64,000 bases of DNA, from the NCBI GenBank assembly GCA_963575745.1, contig CAUYUJ010005692.1, forward strand, positions 1 through 64,000, in the 5' to 3' direction. Under the pieces are notes generated by a model. That model was not told where the DNA came from. It saw only the letters and a program-made list of their open reading frames with translations, and ran no database searches. Made by a program: the position numbers and the translations under genes. Every line of letters begins with the position of its first letter. Position 1 is the stretch's first letter. This DNA comes from Prorocentrum cordatum. Its lineage: Eukaryota; Sar; Dinophyceae; Prorocentrales; Prorocentraceae. Shown piece after piece: positions 10,401 through 21,289 of the stretch.

Positions 10401-12488
10401 TAAACCCGACAAAAGGAAAACTAGAGCCGACCAAGGAACATCGAAAAACTACACCCGACCAAAAGAGAAACTCAACCCGACCACGGGGAAACTAGACCCG
10501 ACCATGGAACAACAAGACCCGACCACAAGGAAAACTACACCCGACCAAGGGAAAAGTAGACCCGGCCATAGAAAAACTAAGCCCGACCAGTGGAAAACTA
10601 AACCCGATCACGGAAAAACTAAACCCGACCACAGGAAAAAACTACACCCGACCAGGGGAAAAACTAAACCCGACCAAAGGAAAAACTAGACCCGACCAAA
10701 GGAAAAACTAAGCCCGACCACGGGAAAAAACTAGACCCGACCAAGGAAAAACCAGACCCGACCAAAGGAACAAGTAGACCCGACCATGGGACAAGTAGAC
10801 CAGACCGAAGGCAAACCAAATCCGACCACGGAAAAACTTGACCCGACCACCGGGAAAACTAAACCCGACCAAGGAGAAACTAGACCCGACCAAGGGAGAA
10901 CTAGACCAGACCAGAGAAAAACTGAACCCGACCAAAGGAAAACTAAACCCGAGCAAGAGAAAAATAGACCCGACCAAGCTAGATCCGACCAAAGGAAAAA
11001 CTAGAGCCGACCAAAAAAAAAAAACTAGACCCGACCAAAGGAAAACTACACCCGACCATGGAAAACTATACCCGACCAAAGGAAAGCCTAAATCCGACCA
11101 GGCGAAAAGTAAACCCGACCAGGGAGAAACAAAACCCGACCAAGAAAAAACTAAACACGACCACGGGGAAAACTATACCCGACCAGGGGAAAACTATACC
11201 CGACCAGGGGGAAACTAAACCCGACCAGAGGAAAACTAAACCCGACCAGAGGAAAACTAGACCCGACCGGGGGAAAACTAGACCCCACCAAAAAAAACAC
11301 TAAACCCGACCAGGGACAAACTAGAGCCGACCACAAGGAAAACTACACCCGACCATGGGAAAACTAAACCCGACCACAAAAAAACTAAACCCTACCAGAG
11401 AAAAGCTAAACCCGACCAAAAGAAAAACTAAACCCGACCACGGGAAAACTAGACCCGACCATGGAAAAACTAAACCGGACCAGAGGAAAACTATACCAGA
11501 CCAAAGGAACAACTAACCCCGACCAAACGAAAACTAAACCCGACCAGAGGAAACCAAGACCCGACCAAGGAAAAACTAGACCCGACCACAAGGAAAACTA
11601 GAACCCGACCTAGCGAAAACTAGACCCGACCAAAGGAAAACTAAACCCGACCAGAAAAAAAACTAGACCCGACCAAAGGAAAAACTAAACCCGGCCAAGG
11701 GGCAATTTCGCCAGACCAACTGAAAAACTAGACCGGGCCAAAAGAAAAACTAAACCCGACCAAGGGAAAACGACGCCCGACCGAAGGAAAACTAGAGCCG
11801 ACCAAGGAAAAACTACACCCGACCAAAGGAAAAAACTAAACCCGACAACGGGACAACTAAACCCGACCAAAGGACAACTAGATCCGACCAAGGAAAAACT
11901 ACACCCGACCACAATGAAAAAATTAGACCTGACCAAGGGAAAACTAGACCCGACCACGGGACAACTAAACCCGACCAGGGAAAAACTAGACCCGACCAAA
12001 GAAAAAACTAAACCCGACCACGGGATAACTTAACCCGACCAGAGAAAAACTAGACCGGAACAAAATAAGAACTCGGGCCCGACCAAGGGAAAACTAGACC
12101 CAAGGATCAACTAAACCCTACCAAGGAAAGACTAAACCCGACCACAGGGACAACTAGACCCGACCAAGAGAAAACTAAACCCGACCAAGGAAAAACTAAA
12201 CCCCACCAAAGAAAACCTACACCCGACCAAAAGAAAAACTAAGCCCGACCACGGGGAAACTAAACCCGACCAAGGAAAAACTAGACCCGACCAAAGAAAA
12301 ACTAAACCACACCAAAGAAACAAATTAGGACCCGACCAATGGAAAACTAAACCCAAGGAAACACCACACCCGACCAAGGAAAAAGTAGACCCGACCGAGG
12401 GGAAAACTAAACCCGACCAGGGAAAAGCAAACCCGACCAAGGAAAAATTAGACCCAACCAAAAAAAAACTACACCCGAACACAGGGAA
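7465..12488. repeat. 5-kb minisatellite array, 20-23 bp unit CTAGACCCGACCAAGGGAAA
   Basis: About 5.0 kb is built from head-to-tail variants of CTAGACCCGACCAAGGGAAA, on the order of 220 copies. The CCCGACCA core is almost invariant. The linker varies (AAGG, ATGG, AGGG, ACAAGG, followed by three to six A), so the period drifts between 20 and 23 bp. Because 21 bp is seven codons, the array produces spurious open frames (plus strand KTKPDQG-type, minus strand WSGLVFP-type heptads) that break wherever a unit is 20, 22 or 23 bp. These are not genes. The array ends sharply at about 12,488, at the start of an AT-rich repeat. Confidence 0.95.
8831..8873. repeat. T9 / A21 homopolymer interruption in the minisatellite
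   Basis: A run of nine T, a short AAATA step and about 21 A interrupt the otherwise continuous array. This could be slippage in the A-rich linker or the poly(A)-like trace of a retroposed insertion. No insertion body or target duplication is visible. Confidence 0.7.
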
Positions 12489-12489
12489 A

Positions 12490-14012
12490 ACGATCTGGAT
12501 GTTTTGTATTTTTTGGGGATTTCTACATTTTCCGGAAATGTGTGGAATATCTGGAATTTCTTGATTTCCTATGATTTTCTGGCATATCTGAAATATCTGG
12601 AAATGCTGGAATTTCTAGATTTCGTGGAATTTCTGATTTTTCAGAATTCCTGGATTTTCTGGATGTCCTCGGATTTTCAGGATTGCCTAAGATTTTTTTG
12701 AATTTCTGTGATGGTTTGTTTTCCTGGATGTTCCGGGAATGTGTGGAATTTCTAAGTTTTCTTGAATTTTCGAATTTCCTGGATTCCCTCATTGTTTTTT
12801 TTGCATTTCTAGAATTTCTGGGATGTCTAGATTTTCATCACATTTGTAGAATATCTGGAATTTCTTGATGTCCTATGACTTTCTTGCATGTCTGGAATAT
12901 CTGGAATTGCTGGAATTGCTAGAGTTTCTGGAATTTCTAGATTTTGCTGAATTTCTTGATTTTCTGGATGTCCTAGGACTTTCTGGATGTCCTAGGAATT
13001 TCTGGGAGTTCTGGGATTTTTGAATTTTCTTGATGTCCCGGGAAATTCTGGAAGTTTTGCATTTTCTGGAAGTTCTGGATTTTCTGTATTTCCAAAACAT
13101 GTCTGGAAGCTCAGGAATTCCGGCATTCCCGGAAATTTGCGAAATTTCTTGACTTTCTTGAATTCATTGATTTCCTGAGATTTTCTACAATTTCTGGAAC
13201 TTCTGGAATATCTCGATTTCATTTGAATTTCTTGAATTTATGGACGTTCGAGGATTATATTGAATTTCTTGAATTTCTGGAATTCCTGTGAATTTCTGGA
13301 ATTGCTGGAACGCACACTTCAAAAAAAAGAAATCCTAGAAACTCAAAAAAACAATGCAGACATGCCAGAAATTCGACAATCCCAAAATTTCCAGAAACCC
13401 CATTTGTTTGTGTGTGTATATATATATATATATATAATGGAATTTGTAGAATTTCTGGAATTTCTAGATTTTCCGGACATTTGCAGGATTTCTGGAAATT
13501 CTGGATTTTCTGGGTTTCCTAAGAGTTTCTGGAATTTCTGGAATATCTTGATTTTTTGAATTTTCTGGTTTTTCCAAAATTTCTGAAATTTCTGGGCTTC
13601 TTAAATCTTTCTGGATTCCCCAGGAATTTCTGGAATTGCTGGAATGAGGATTTTCTAAATTTTGTGGGAATTTCTGGATTTTCTATTTTTGGGGATTTCT
13701 AAATTTTCTGGATTCCCCTTGAATGTCTGGAATGTTTGGAATTGTAGGATTTTCTCTGAATTTGCTGTATTTCAAGAATCTCTGGAATTTCTGAATATCG
13801 TCTGATGTTCTGGAATTTCTGGAATTGTTGGATTTCGAAGGAATCTCGCGATTGTCTGGGATTTCTGGATTTCTGTGAATTTCTGGAATTTCTAGATTAT
13901 CTGGATTTCATTGGAATTTCTGGAATTCCTTGAATTTTTAGAATTTCTGGAACGCACACTTCAAACAAAGAAATTCCAGAAATTCTAGAAATTCCAGAAA
14001 TCCAGAAATTCA
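12490..14012. repeat. AT-rich degenerate decamer repeat (TTTCTGGAAT type)
   Basis: About 1.5 kb is made of loosely repeated TTTCTGGAAT / TTTCTGGATT units, far richer in A+T than neighbouring DNA. Most of it reads in one orientation. At 13316-13400 and again at about 13955-14012 the orientation inverts (CCAGAAATTC). Both switches follow the same junction, GGAACGCACACTTCAAA. A TA dinucleotide run lies at about 13417-13436. Open frames inside (Asn/Phe/Leu-rich or Arg/Lys/Ser-rich) are by-products of the repeat. Confidence 0.9.
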
Positions 14013-14636
14013 CCAGGATAGCGGCGCCGGCCCTGGCCTGCAATGGATAGGGAATCGCTCCAATGCCCCTCTGATCGGACTCCAAAGATGCAGCGCGCGC
14101 ACCGCTGGTTGTCTGTCACAGAATCAGTCGCCACTCCCCCGTGCTCACCCCGGCCGCTTCGACCGAATCCTGCGGGGCGCTGGACTGCCAGGGGCCACCT
14201 GGGGCACCTCGAAACGCGGCCATGCGTTCACCGAATGCTGGACCAGCCAAGCTCACATCGGCAACGCCGAGGAAGTTAGTTGCTTAACCGGTTCAAGATA
14301 AGTGTTCTGAGGACAGACGCTTGCCAGCAATGCGTTAGCGAACGCCTCGTCGGCAGCAGCCCCGCGATGAAACAGAGCACGACTAGTCCATTGCATGTTA
14401 AAAGTACGGACAGCAGACGGCTTAGACCACGCATCCCAATTTCGGCAGTACCATCTGAGTAGGCAACTTCTGTCACCCGCACGTCGGCAAAATATATGCA
14501 AATGGGGGGCCGACGGGCGCGGAGGGATTGAGGAGGGCGTCGCGGAGTTACCGATGCACTCGGACACGCAACGTACCCCGCGACCGTTGAAGACAACTTC
14601 TGCCCGCGAACCCGTCGGACGTCGTGCTCCACCTTG
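14013..14636. other. unique sequence without a recognisable gene
   Basis: GC-balanced, non-repetitive DNA. Short open frames exist on both strands (for example minus 14253-14567) but none has a recognisable domain, and antisense frames overlap. It may hold an exon of a minus-strand gene, but nothing decides this. Confidence 0.3.
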
Positions 14637-14881
14637 GTGGGCCCCAGAAACGGCAGGGCCGTTTTCTTCGCCGTTTCCAAAAAATGTCCCTTGAAAATGG
14701 AAAAGGCAAATAAACGGCGACCGGAAACGGCAAACAAACGGCTCCAGGATTGGAACCGGAGCCGGAACCGGTCAAACAACGGCGACGGAACCTATAAAAA
14801 AATGGCATCGGAACTGGCGAAAAAAAAACTGCAAAACGGAACCGGTGAAAAAAAAACTGCCCTGTCGTTGCCAGGGCCCAC
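14637..14881. repeat. foldback (MITE-like) element with about 43-nt imperfect inverted ends
   Basis: The left end (14637-14678, starting GTGGGCCCCAGAAACGGCAG) is repeated in inverse at the right end (14839-14881; reverse complement starts GTGGGCCCTGGCAACGACAG). The arms match at roughly three quarters of positions. The interior is A-rich and contains further short copies of AAACGGC and CGGAACCGG, plus two A9 tracts. No protein is encoded. No clear target-site duplication is visible, so it is either an old non-autonomous DNA element or a locally generated inverted duplication. Confidence 0.6.
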
Positions 14882-14883
14882 TA

Positions 14884-15934
14884 AGCGCTCGTGGAGGAGC
14901 AGCTCCACCACGAGCGCCTCGAAGCCGCGCCAGCGCACGATGCTCTCGCGCATCTTGCACTCGACCGCGCGCGTGGCCAAACGTCGGAGCGTTGGCACGA
15001 TGCTGGGTCGCCCGATTCGTGGGTCCCCATGCAACACTCGCAGCGCTGGAAGTCCGTCTCGCAGACCCCCTTGAAGGCGCAGTCCGCAGACCTCCCGAAC
15101 GTCGCTCGCCCCTGGTCGCGTGGGGCCCCCGCGCTGGTGAAGCCGTCGATCGAGGGCCTCGCCCAGCGCATATGGCAGTCGTCGCACGTCCACCACTCGG
15201 TCTCGATGTTGCCCGCGCGGCGCGCGCGCGGCCTGGTCGGTCTGCTCGGAGCCCGAGCCGTCGGGATCCAGCCGCTTACCCGCCGCGAACCACTCCCCGC
15301 TGCTGATCTTCAGAACAAGGAAGACAAGTCGTGGGTCGTGGCGTCCCTGAGCAGGTTCTTGAAGGCGTTGGCCCCGACGCGGGCCCCCGCGCGGCGCCCC
15401 GTGACCGCGCGGCCCAGACTGGGGAACAACTTCAAACATAACTGGTTTCATTCCCACGTCCGCTTCTCCGGGGTCATCGCGGGCTGACTGGACTTTGTCG
15501 GAGGTTCCGGCTGCGGCCCCTCCTTGGCGAGGATGCGCCCCGCGCGGTTCAACATCGCGCATCGCGTCGGGAAAGTGCACAGTTGGCGGAGAAAGACATA
15601 TTTGAGCCGAGGACGCCTGCGGGTTCACATGAAATACGGCGCCCTCAGGCTCAACGACTTGATAGCACCCCTGAGTCTTGAGAGAGACCGTTCCGATGAT
15701 CATCTTTCTCTGCCGACCTTCCTCTGGCAAATCAAAAACGTTGATCGCAGCGTGTTCTCCTGCCCCTACCTCGCACGCTCTCGACTGGCTGCCGTCGAGC
15801 GCCTTCCAAGCGATAACGCCACTGCCAAATTCTGAACCACGCCCAGCTGTCTGAGCATCTCCAGTGGGCGTAGTTAGGGCACACCACAGGCAATGCCATG
15901 CGCCGCAGGGGACCCGCAATCTTTGCCATGGCAA
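14884..15934 (-). CDS. unidentified coding region with Cys-rich segment
   Basis: Two minus-strand frames contain plausible protein. The upstream part (about 15.4-15.85 kb) reads GVIAWKALDGSQSRACEVGA then AAINVFDLPEEGRQRKMIIG. After a frame change the downstream part reads WWTCDDCHMRWARPS and later CETDFQRCECCMGTHESGDP. The CxxC and CxCC groups suggest a metal-binding fold. I do not recognise the family. Frame changes and lack of a clear start mean this is either a multi-exon gene or a decayed one. It shares strand with the next two coding regions upstream and could belong to the same transcription unit. Confidence 0.35.
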
Positions 15935-16024
15935 CAGGCAGTGTCGAGCTGGAGAAATTCGGTTGGTCCTCCAACGCCCACGGCGTCAATGGTCGAAGCA
16001 GGGAACTGCGCGGCCCCAGACCGC

Positions 16025-16026
<2 letters not shown>

Positions 16027-16063
<37 letters not shown>
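16027..16063. repeat. homopolymer run of 37 C
   Basis: An uninterrupted C tract (G on the minus strand). Such a G run can form four-stranded structures and is prone to length error in sequencing. Confidence 0.95.
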
Positions 16064-16426
16064 AGGAAATTTCACCACTTTCTCACGCTGACGTTGGCCA
16101 CGCACTCCGCTCTGAGCTCCGGCGCCCACCGAGCCGAGAATCATTTGAGGATGAAGTCCAGTGAGAACATGACCTCCAGCGAATGCGGAGGAACTGACCC
16201 CAGTCTGGATCGTAGGCCCCCATTGGGAAACGCCACGCAGAGCATCTTCTACTTCGAGGGGAACTGCTTGGAAGCCGCCGAACCCTGCTCGTCGCTAGCG
16301 CCGTGGCTCGTCTGGCCCGATCGCACTGTCTCGAGCCCGCGGCTCCATCCTCCCACGCCCGGCGCACTTTGAGCGACGCGTCAATTTACTGTGGGTCCAC
16401 CGCTTCGGCCGGGCATGCCCCGCGCG

Positions 16427-17528
16427 TTACCCTCGACCTTTGGACTTGCCCCGTGGGGGTTGCTGTTTGAAAGAGCATCCCCCATGCTTCCGCTTGCGCA
16501 AGTGCTGTCGTGCCTGGCTGAAATCAGCATAGACGGCGATGGCCCAATCCTCTTCTAGAACCACGTCGTCGGGCAGGTCTCCAGCAGCGACGAGTGCACT
16601 GTCATCGCCCATGCACTTGGTGGCCTCAGCTCTTACATCATATTCCTGATAGGACTCGGGGGAAGTAAACGAAGACTGTTGCATGATGATCAAATGGGAA
16701 TCGACGCGATCCAACTCCAGGTCCTCGCACCCGCCATCGCCCCCCCTGATATCCGACAAAATGCGAAGCGGACATCGTGCCATGGATACGATGACAGCCT
16801 TTGCCCCAAGACAATGGTCGTTCAAGCGCCCGAGGCTATTCACGCGCCAAGTCGACGTCGCCTGATCCCACTGCCCAGCGCTAAACCGCATCCCACGCGG
16901 CGCCATCAAGCTTGGAGTATCTCAGGACACGCACCATTGCTCTTCATCGAGCTTGGATTATCTTCATCGGCGCCTGAAGCAGGACCGCGCGTTTCTCGAG
17001 TTCCCTGAAGAAGCACGAGCTCACGCGCCATAGAATCCACCAGGGATTAATCTCGCTTGCGCCTGGTGTCTTCCGGGTAGGAAAACTTCCCGACAGCCTT
17101 CGGCATCCTGCGGTCTTGGTGCCCGGCACAATCCCTCTGGAAGTGTTCACCACGACCTGCCCGCCGTCCTCGGCTGACAGCTGGTGGGTAAGTTCGTGAA
17201 TCATGATATTAAGGTCGTCTGTGGCATAACAATAAATGAAGTACCCGTGCTGCGTTCTCAAAGTTCTGGCAGTAGCGAGCCATAGATGCAGCTCATTCAT
17301 CGAAGGGTCTAGACGAGTATCCGGCTCTTTTCCATCTTTAGTAGGAAGTAGGTCGTTTGGCACCGTTGGGCCCCCCGGTTGTTCAGAAAATTGCCCCCGT
17401 TGGCGATCGCAGAATCTGGCAATGGCATCGCCCCAACAGGTCGGACCAAACATGGTAAAAGGCGTAGCCTGTCCTCGCAGAGGCGCATTCTGCCAATCCG
17501 GCGCAGCTGGCGAACCACGCCCCCGCAC
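16427..17528 (-). CDS. unidentified protein in two exon-like segments
   Basis: Segment one (17528-16944) carries soluble protein such as DPSMNELHLWLATARTLRTQ, HGYFIYCYATDDLNIMIHEL and VSSCFFRELEKRAVLLQAPM. Segment two (16909-16427) reads MAPRGMRFSAGQWDQATSTW, then SHLIIMQQSSFTSPESYQEY, and ends in a basic tail (KQQPPRGKSKGRG) at a stop. A break of about 40 bp with a TGA and a one-base frame change separates them. This fits a short intron or a small indel. Composition and continuity strongly suggest real coding sequence. No domain is recognised. A HELTH string at 17184-17198 matches the HExxH zinc-protease pattern, but nothing else supports that function. Confidence 0.5.
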
Positions 17529-17835
17529 AGTTCAACCTGATGAGTATTGTCAAACATTGGACTGCGTCGCCTCCCGGGACTGTGATAACCAGCGGGCCCA
17601 GTCCTGATCTGACCAGTCCACATGGGCATCACCTTCCCAAGAAACATCTTCTCGTCCTCCAGCTACTGCCCAAGAACCCAAGCCTGGCTGTAACCACCGA
17701 TATGTTTGAAGTTCAACTCTTGAAGCGGAGCGTCGTCCGGGGAACCCATGGCGGCGCTCGGTGCATTGGGGAAGAGGGAGTATGTCGCCCGAGAATCGAA
17801 TGACAGGGGAGTCGTCCTGACTCCCCTCGTGGAAC

Positions 17836-19032
17836 TCAACCACAGGCTCCGCTGCCATTGTGGATTGTACGGGGATGAATGTATGGACACAGGGAGACAC
17901 GAGATACAAATAGGGGGACCCGTGCTAGAAGAAAGCACGTTCTGTTTCCTCTTACGGAGGCGTGGGCGCGTCCGTCACCAGCGCGCCGTGATAGCTCAAG
18001 GGCCCTTGTGAACCGATACGGCGTCGCCCAAGGGAGCACAGAGAGAGGCGCAGGAAGAAGAGAGGCTGGCAGGGGCCTGACAATCACATGGTCGCATGGC
18101 AACCGCAAGGCCTTCAAGAGTATGTGGACCAAGAATGAGCACGCCTCGGTAACGATGATCCCTGGATGAGTGTAGGACGGCATTCTGGCATAGTTGTACA
18201 ACTCGTCCCAGGACGCCGAATAGAGATAGAGGGCAATCGGAGCGAGCCGCATCAAGCTGCCATTTCCCGCATCCTCACCATCGCAACAACATGTAGGAGG
18301 CACGGTTTACCCTTTTTTGTGGAGGAAGACGTCCTACAGTGAATTCGCGACAGTTCCACCAAGTCCGAACGCGGATTTTACTGTCCTGCTGGGGACGAGG
18401 CGGAACGCGTTGTTCATGCCACGGGTTCACCAGCACCAGAACAGGACGCACATGTCGCTACCGTCGAAAGCTCGCTTCATGATGATCGAATCGGCCATGC
18501 AGAGAACCATGGCAGCGTCGTCCGTCCACTGCCCGCGGCAGAGGCGGAAGCAATTCGACTCACCATAGAACTGCAACTCTGGGAGGTCGAATCTGCTTTC
18601 GTCTGGCTCGTTCTGCGCCGGCATGAACTCGAATCGGTGGCGCATGGCGTCCCCGACCGCCATCCCGCACATCGATCCCATTGCTCGCTTGAGGACGGGG
18701 GTCCCTGGGGAGCCCTTGATCAGCGCCAACTTCGTCGCCGGGGGTACCCTGTCAAAGATGGAATAGCTGTTCAGATCGTTCGAGTGAGGCACTCCCGAGA
18801 TGCAGACCAGCTCCCTGTCACGCTCACTGTCCAGCTGGTCGATCACGGCGACGTCCAGTGCCTCCTGGCCACAAGGCACCACGGGGGCTTCCGGCCGCAT
18901 GGCGACAGGATGTTCCTTTTCGACATCCTGATCCGTACGATCACTCAAGGACCCGTCAAGCATGGCTATGTACACTGTGGAGCCGCGGCTGAAGCAGATA
19001 GCACACATGGGCCACAACGGGCTCTGGCACAC
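17836..19032 (-). pseudogene. ADP-ribosylglycohydrolase (DraG/ARH family) gene, interrupted
   Basis: The family removes ADP-ribose from proteins or related substrates using two bound Mg ions. The 19032-18427 segment has KRAMGSMCGMAVGDAMRHRF (family G..VGDA...E) and RGQWTDDAAMVLCMADSIIM (family TDD, metal ligands). The same frame continues past an in-frame TGA (18427-18429) through NNAFRLV and FGLGGTVANSL, a TAG and a TAA, into DGEDAGNGSLMRLAPIALYL, the family GNGSLMR motif, and SYTHPGIIVTEACSFL. This order is that of DraG-type hydrolases. Three stops in about 130 bp, without obvious splice sites, suggest a broken copy. A small intron removing the TAG and TAA remains possible, but the TGA would still interrupt. 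Downstream protein-like sequence to about 17550 may be the C-terminus, but its frame is unclear. Confidence 0.65.
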
Positions 19033-19282
19033 CGACGGGCGGGACTACACCTGCAAAAACACTGCCGAGTCATGAGCTCCCGAGGGGCTCCTGCGGGATG
19101 GGGAGCCTCGCGCGGCCCGCCATGATATTCGAATGTGAACACGTGCCCCCGGACGGGATCCGTCCGTCGACCCTCCGTCCAAGACAGCCTCCGCTAGGAA
19201 ACTGGCGCAAGCACGCCCCCAGCAGCACAATCAAACCCTGTTGTTCGGGCCGCGTCCAGCCGAGACGACGCCAGGGGCAACC

Positions 19283-19460
19283 CGAAGGCCTCGACGACGC
19301 CGACGACGACAACGCCGACGCCGACGCCGACGCCGACACCGCCGCCACCGACGACGAAGACGACGACGACGAGGACGCCGACGCCGACGCCGACCCCGCC
19401 GCCACCGACGACGAAGAAGACGACGACGACGACGTCTCCGCCGACGCTGACCCCGATCCA
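19283..19460. repeat. GAC/GCC trinucleotide array
   Basis: Mixed GACGAC and GCCGAC trinucleotides. They generate spurious Asp/Ala frames on the plus strand and Val/Gly or Arg frames elsewhere. The 3-bp period keeps all six frames open, so an open frame here is not evidence of a gene. Confidence 0.9.
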
Positions 19461-19865
19461 AACGCCGTCAACGCGAGGGTGAACGACCGGGGTGACTGGC
19501 CCAGGGGTGGGCAAACATCGACTTGAAATCAGCGATGCATCGCCGAGCGATCGAGAGTGGGACCTCGACAGCGAGACCGCACGTGCCTGGTCGGGGTGGG
19601 CTACGAGGCCCTCTGAGCCTATCCCCCCCTGTCGTGGCCCCTGACAACGGCCTTCAGTCGGGGGGGGGGGACATCGACATGGAATCAACACTGGATCGCC
19701 GCTAGATCGTCGGCAGGCGCCCGCTTCGAAATCCGCACGTTCCTGCGCAAGGCGGGCTATCAGGCGGTGGGCTAACACGCCCCTATCGGCGACGAATGGC
19801 CGATTGGGGGTCGATGCACTCTCCCCTCTGGGCGTGCCCGTGACGTTCTTGCCTCCGCTCGCCGC
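19461..19865. other. unique spacer between two trinucleotide arrays
   Basis: About 400 bp of ordinary GC-rich sequence between GAC/GCC arrays. No domain is recognised on either strand. Both flanks read toward GGGGTGACTGGCCC- and CGATTGGGGGTCGATG-type unique DNA. Confidence 0.4.
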
Positions 19866-19982
19866 CGACGATGGCTGCCCCCGACGCCGAGGCCGCCGCC
19901 GACGCCGCCGCCGCCGCCAAAGACGACGACGGCGACGGCGACGGCGACGACGACGCCGATGCCGACGCCGACGCCGACGCCA

Positions 19983-20018
<36 letters not shown>

Positions 20019-20148
20019 ACGCCGACGACGATGACGACGACGACGACGACCAGTGACCACAACGACGACGACGACGACGACGACGACGAAGACGACAACG
20101 ACGACGACAACGACGACGAGGCCGACGACGACTACGATGACGACGAAT

Positions 20149-20198
<50 letters not shown>

Positions 20199-20210
20199 CA
20201 GCGGCGACCG
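19866..20210. repeat. second GAC/GCC trinucleotide array
   Basis: Starts as GCCGCC/GACGCC and becomes almost pure GACGAC toward 20,210. Same composition as the array at 19.3 kb. The long open frames through it are compositional. Confidence 0.9.
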
Positions 20211-20474
20211 TCCCCCCCGCGGTGCGCAGCCTGCGCCCGGCGCCACCAGCGCGGCGGCGGCGGCACCGCAGCCGCCCGTCCCAGCATCGCCCCGCGCCTG
20301 GGTCGCTGGCAGCGCGCGCGGAACGCGGTGGGCCTTCGGAACGCTCTCCGAGGGCCACACGACGCGCCGCCGAAGGCCTCCGAGAGCCCTCCAAGGGCCC
20401 CCGAGGGGCCGCCGAGGGCTCTGCGACGACAATCCAAGGGGCTGCCGGGCACGAGGCAAAGAACCCTGGGATTT

Positions 20475-20915
20475 CCTTGTCCTCCTGCTCCTGCTCCTCC
20501 TCCTCCTCCTCCTCCTCCTCCCCCTCCTCCTCCTCCTCGTCCTCCTCCTCCGTCTCCGCCTCCGCTTCCGCCTCCGCCTCCTCCTCCTCCTCCTCCTCCG
20601 CCTCCGCCCGCCTCCGCCGCCCCCTCCTCCTCCTCCTCCTCCTCCTCCTCCTCCTCCTCCTCCTCCTCCTCCGCATCGTCCACGTCCTCGTCCTCCTCTT
20701 CCTCCTCCACCTCCTCCTTTTCCTCCTCCTCCTCCTCCTCCCTCCTCCTCCCCCTCCGCCTCCTCTTCCTCCTCTCCTCCTCCTCCTCTCCTCCTCCTCC
20801 TCCTCCTCCTCCTCCGCTCCTCCTCCTCCTCCTCCCTCCCTCCTCATTCTCAGGCTCCTTCGCTTCCTCCTCCTCCTCCTCCTCCTCCTCCTCCTCCTCC
20901 TCCTCCTCCTCCTCC

Positions 20916-20958
<43 letters not shown>

Positions 20959-21092
20959 TGCTCCTCCTTCTCGTCATCCTGCTCCTCCTTTCCCTCCTCC
21001 TCCTCCTCCTCCGCCTCCTCCTTCTCCTCCTCCTCCTCGCCTCCTCCTCCTCCTCCTCGTCCTTCTCCTCCTCCTCCTCCTCCTCCTCCCTC

Positions 21093-21123
<31 letters not shown>

Positions 21124-21275
21124 GGTTCCGCCTCCGCCTCCGCCTCCCTCCTCCTCCGCCTCCGCCTCCGCCTCCGCATCCGCCCCCTCTTCCTCCTCCT
21201 CCTCCTCCTCCTCCTCCTCGTCCTCTTCCTCCTTCTCTTCCCGCCTCCGCCGCCGCCGCCGCCGCCGCCTCCGCC
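20475..21275. repeat. CTC/TCC polypyrimidine array with embedded CAT run
   Basis: About 800 bp of nearly pure pyrimidine on the plus strand, (CTC)n with CTT and CCG variants and a pure CAT run at about 20,927-20,958. Long mirror-symmetric purine/pyrimidine tracts of this kind can form triplex (H-DNA). All frames are open, giving Ser/Pro/Leu or Glu/Arg/Gly homopolymers with no coding meaning. The coding region at 21.3-22.5 kb runs into it on the minus strand. Confidence 0.9.
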
Positions 21276-21289
21276 TCCGCATCCCGCCG

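Noticed and set aside
7500-12480. Long heptad-repeat open frames (KTKPDQG on plus, WSGLVFP on minus) resembling a repetitive secreted protein
   Set aside because: They arise because the repeat unit is near 21 bp, and they break whenever a unit is 20, 22 or 23 bp. No single frame persists.
17184-17198. HELTH string as a zinc metalloprotease active site
   Set aside because: A five-residue HExxH match occurs often by chance, and no third ligand or family context is visible around it.
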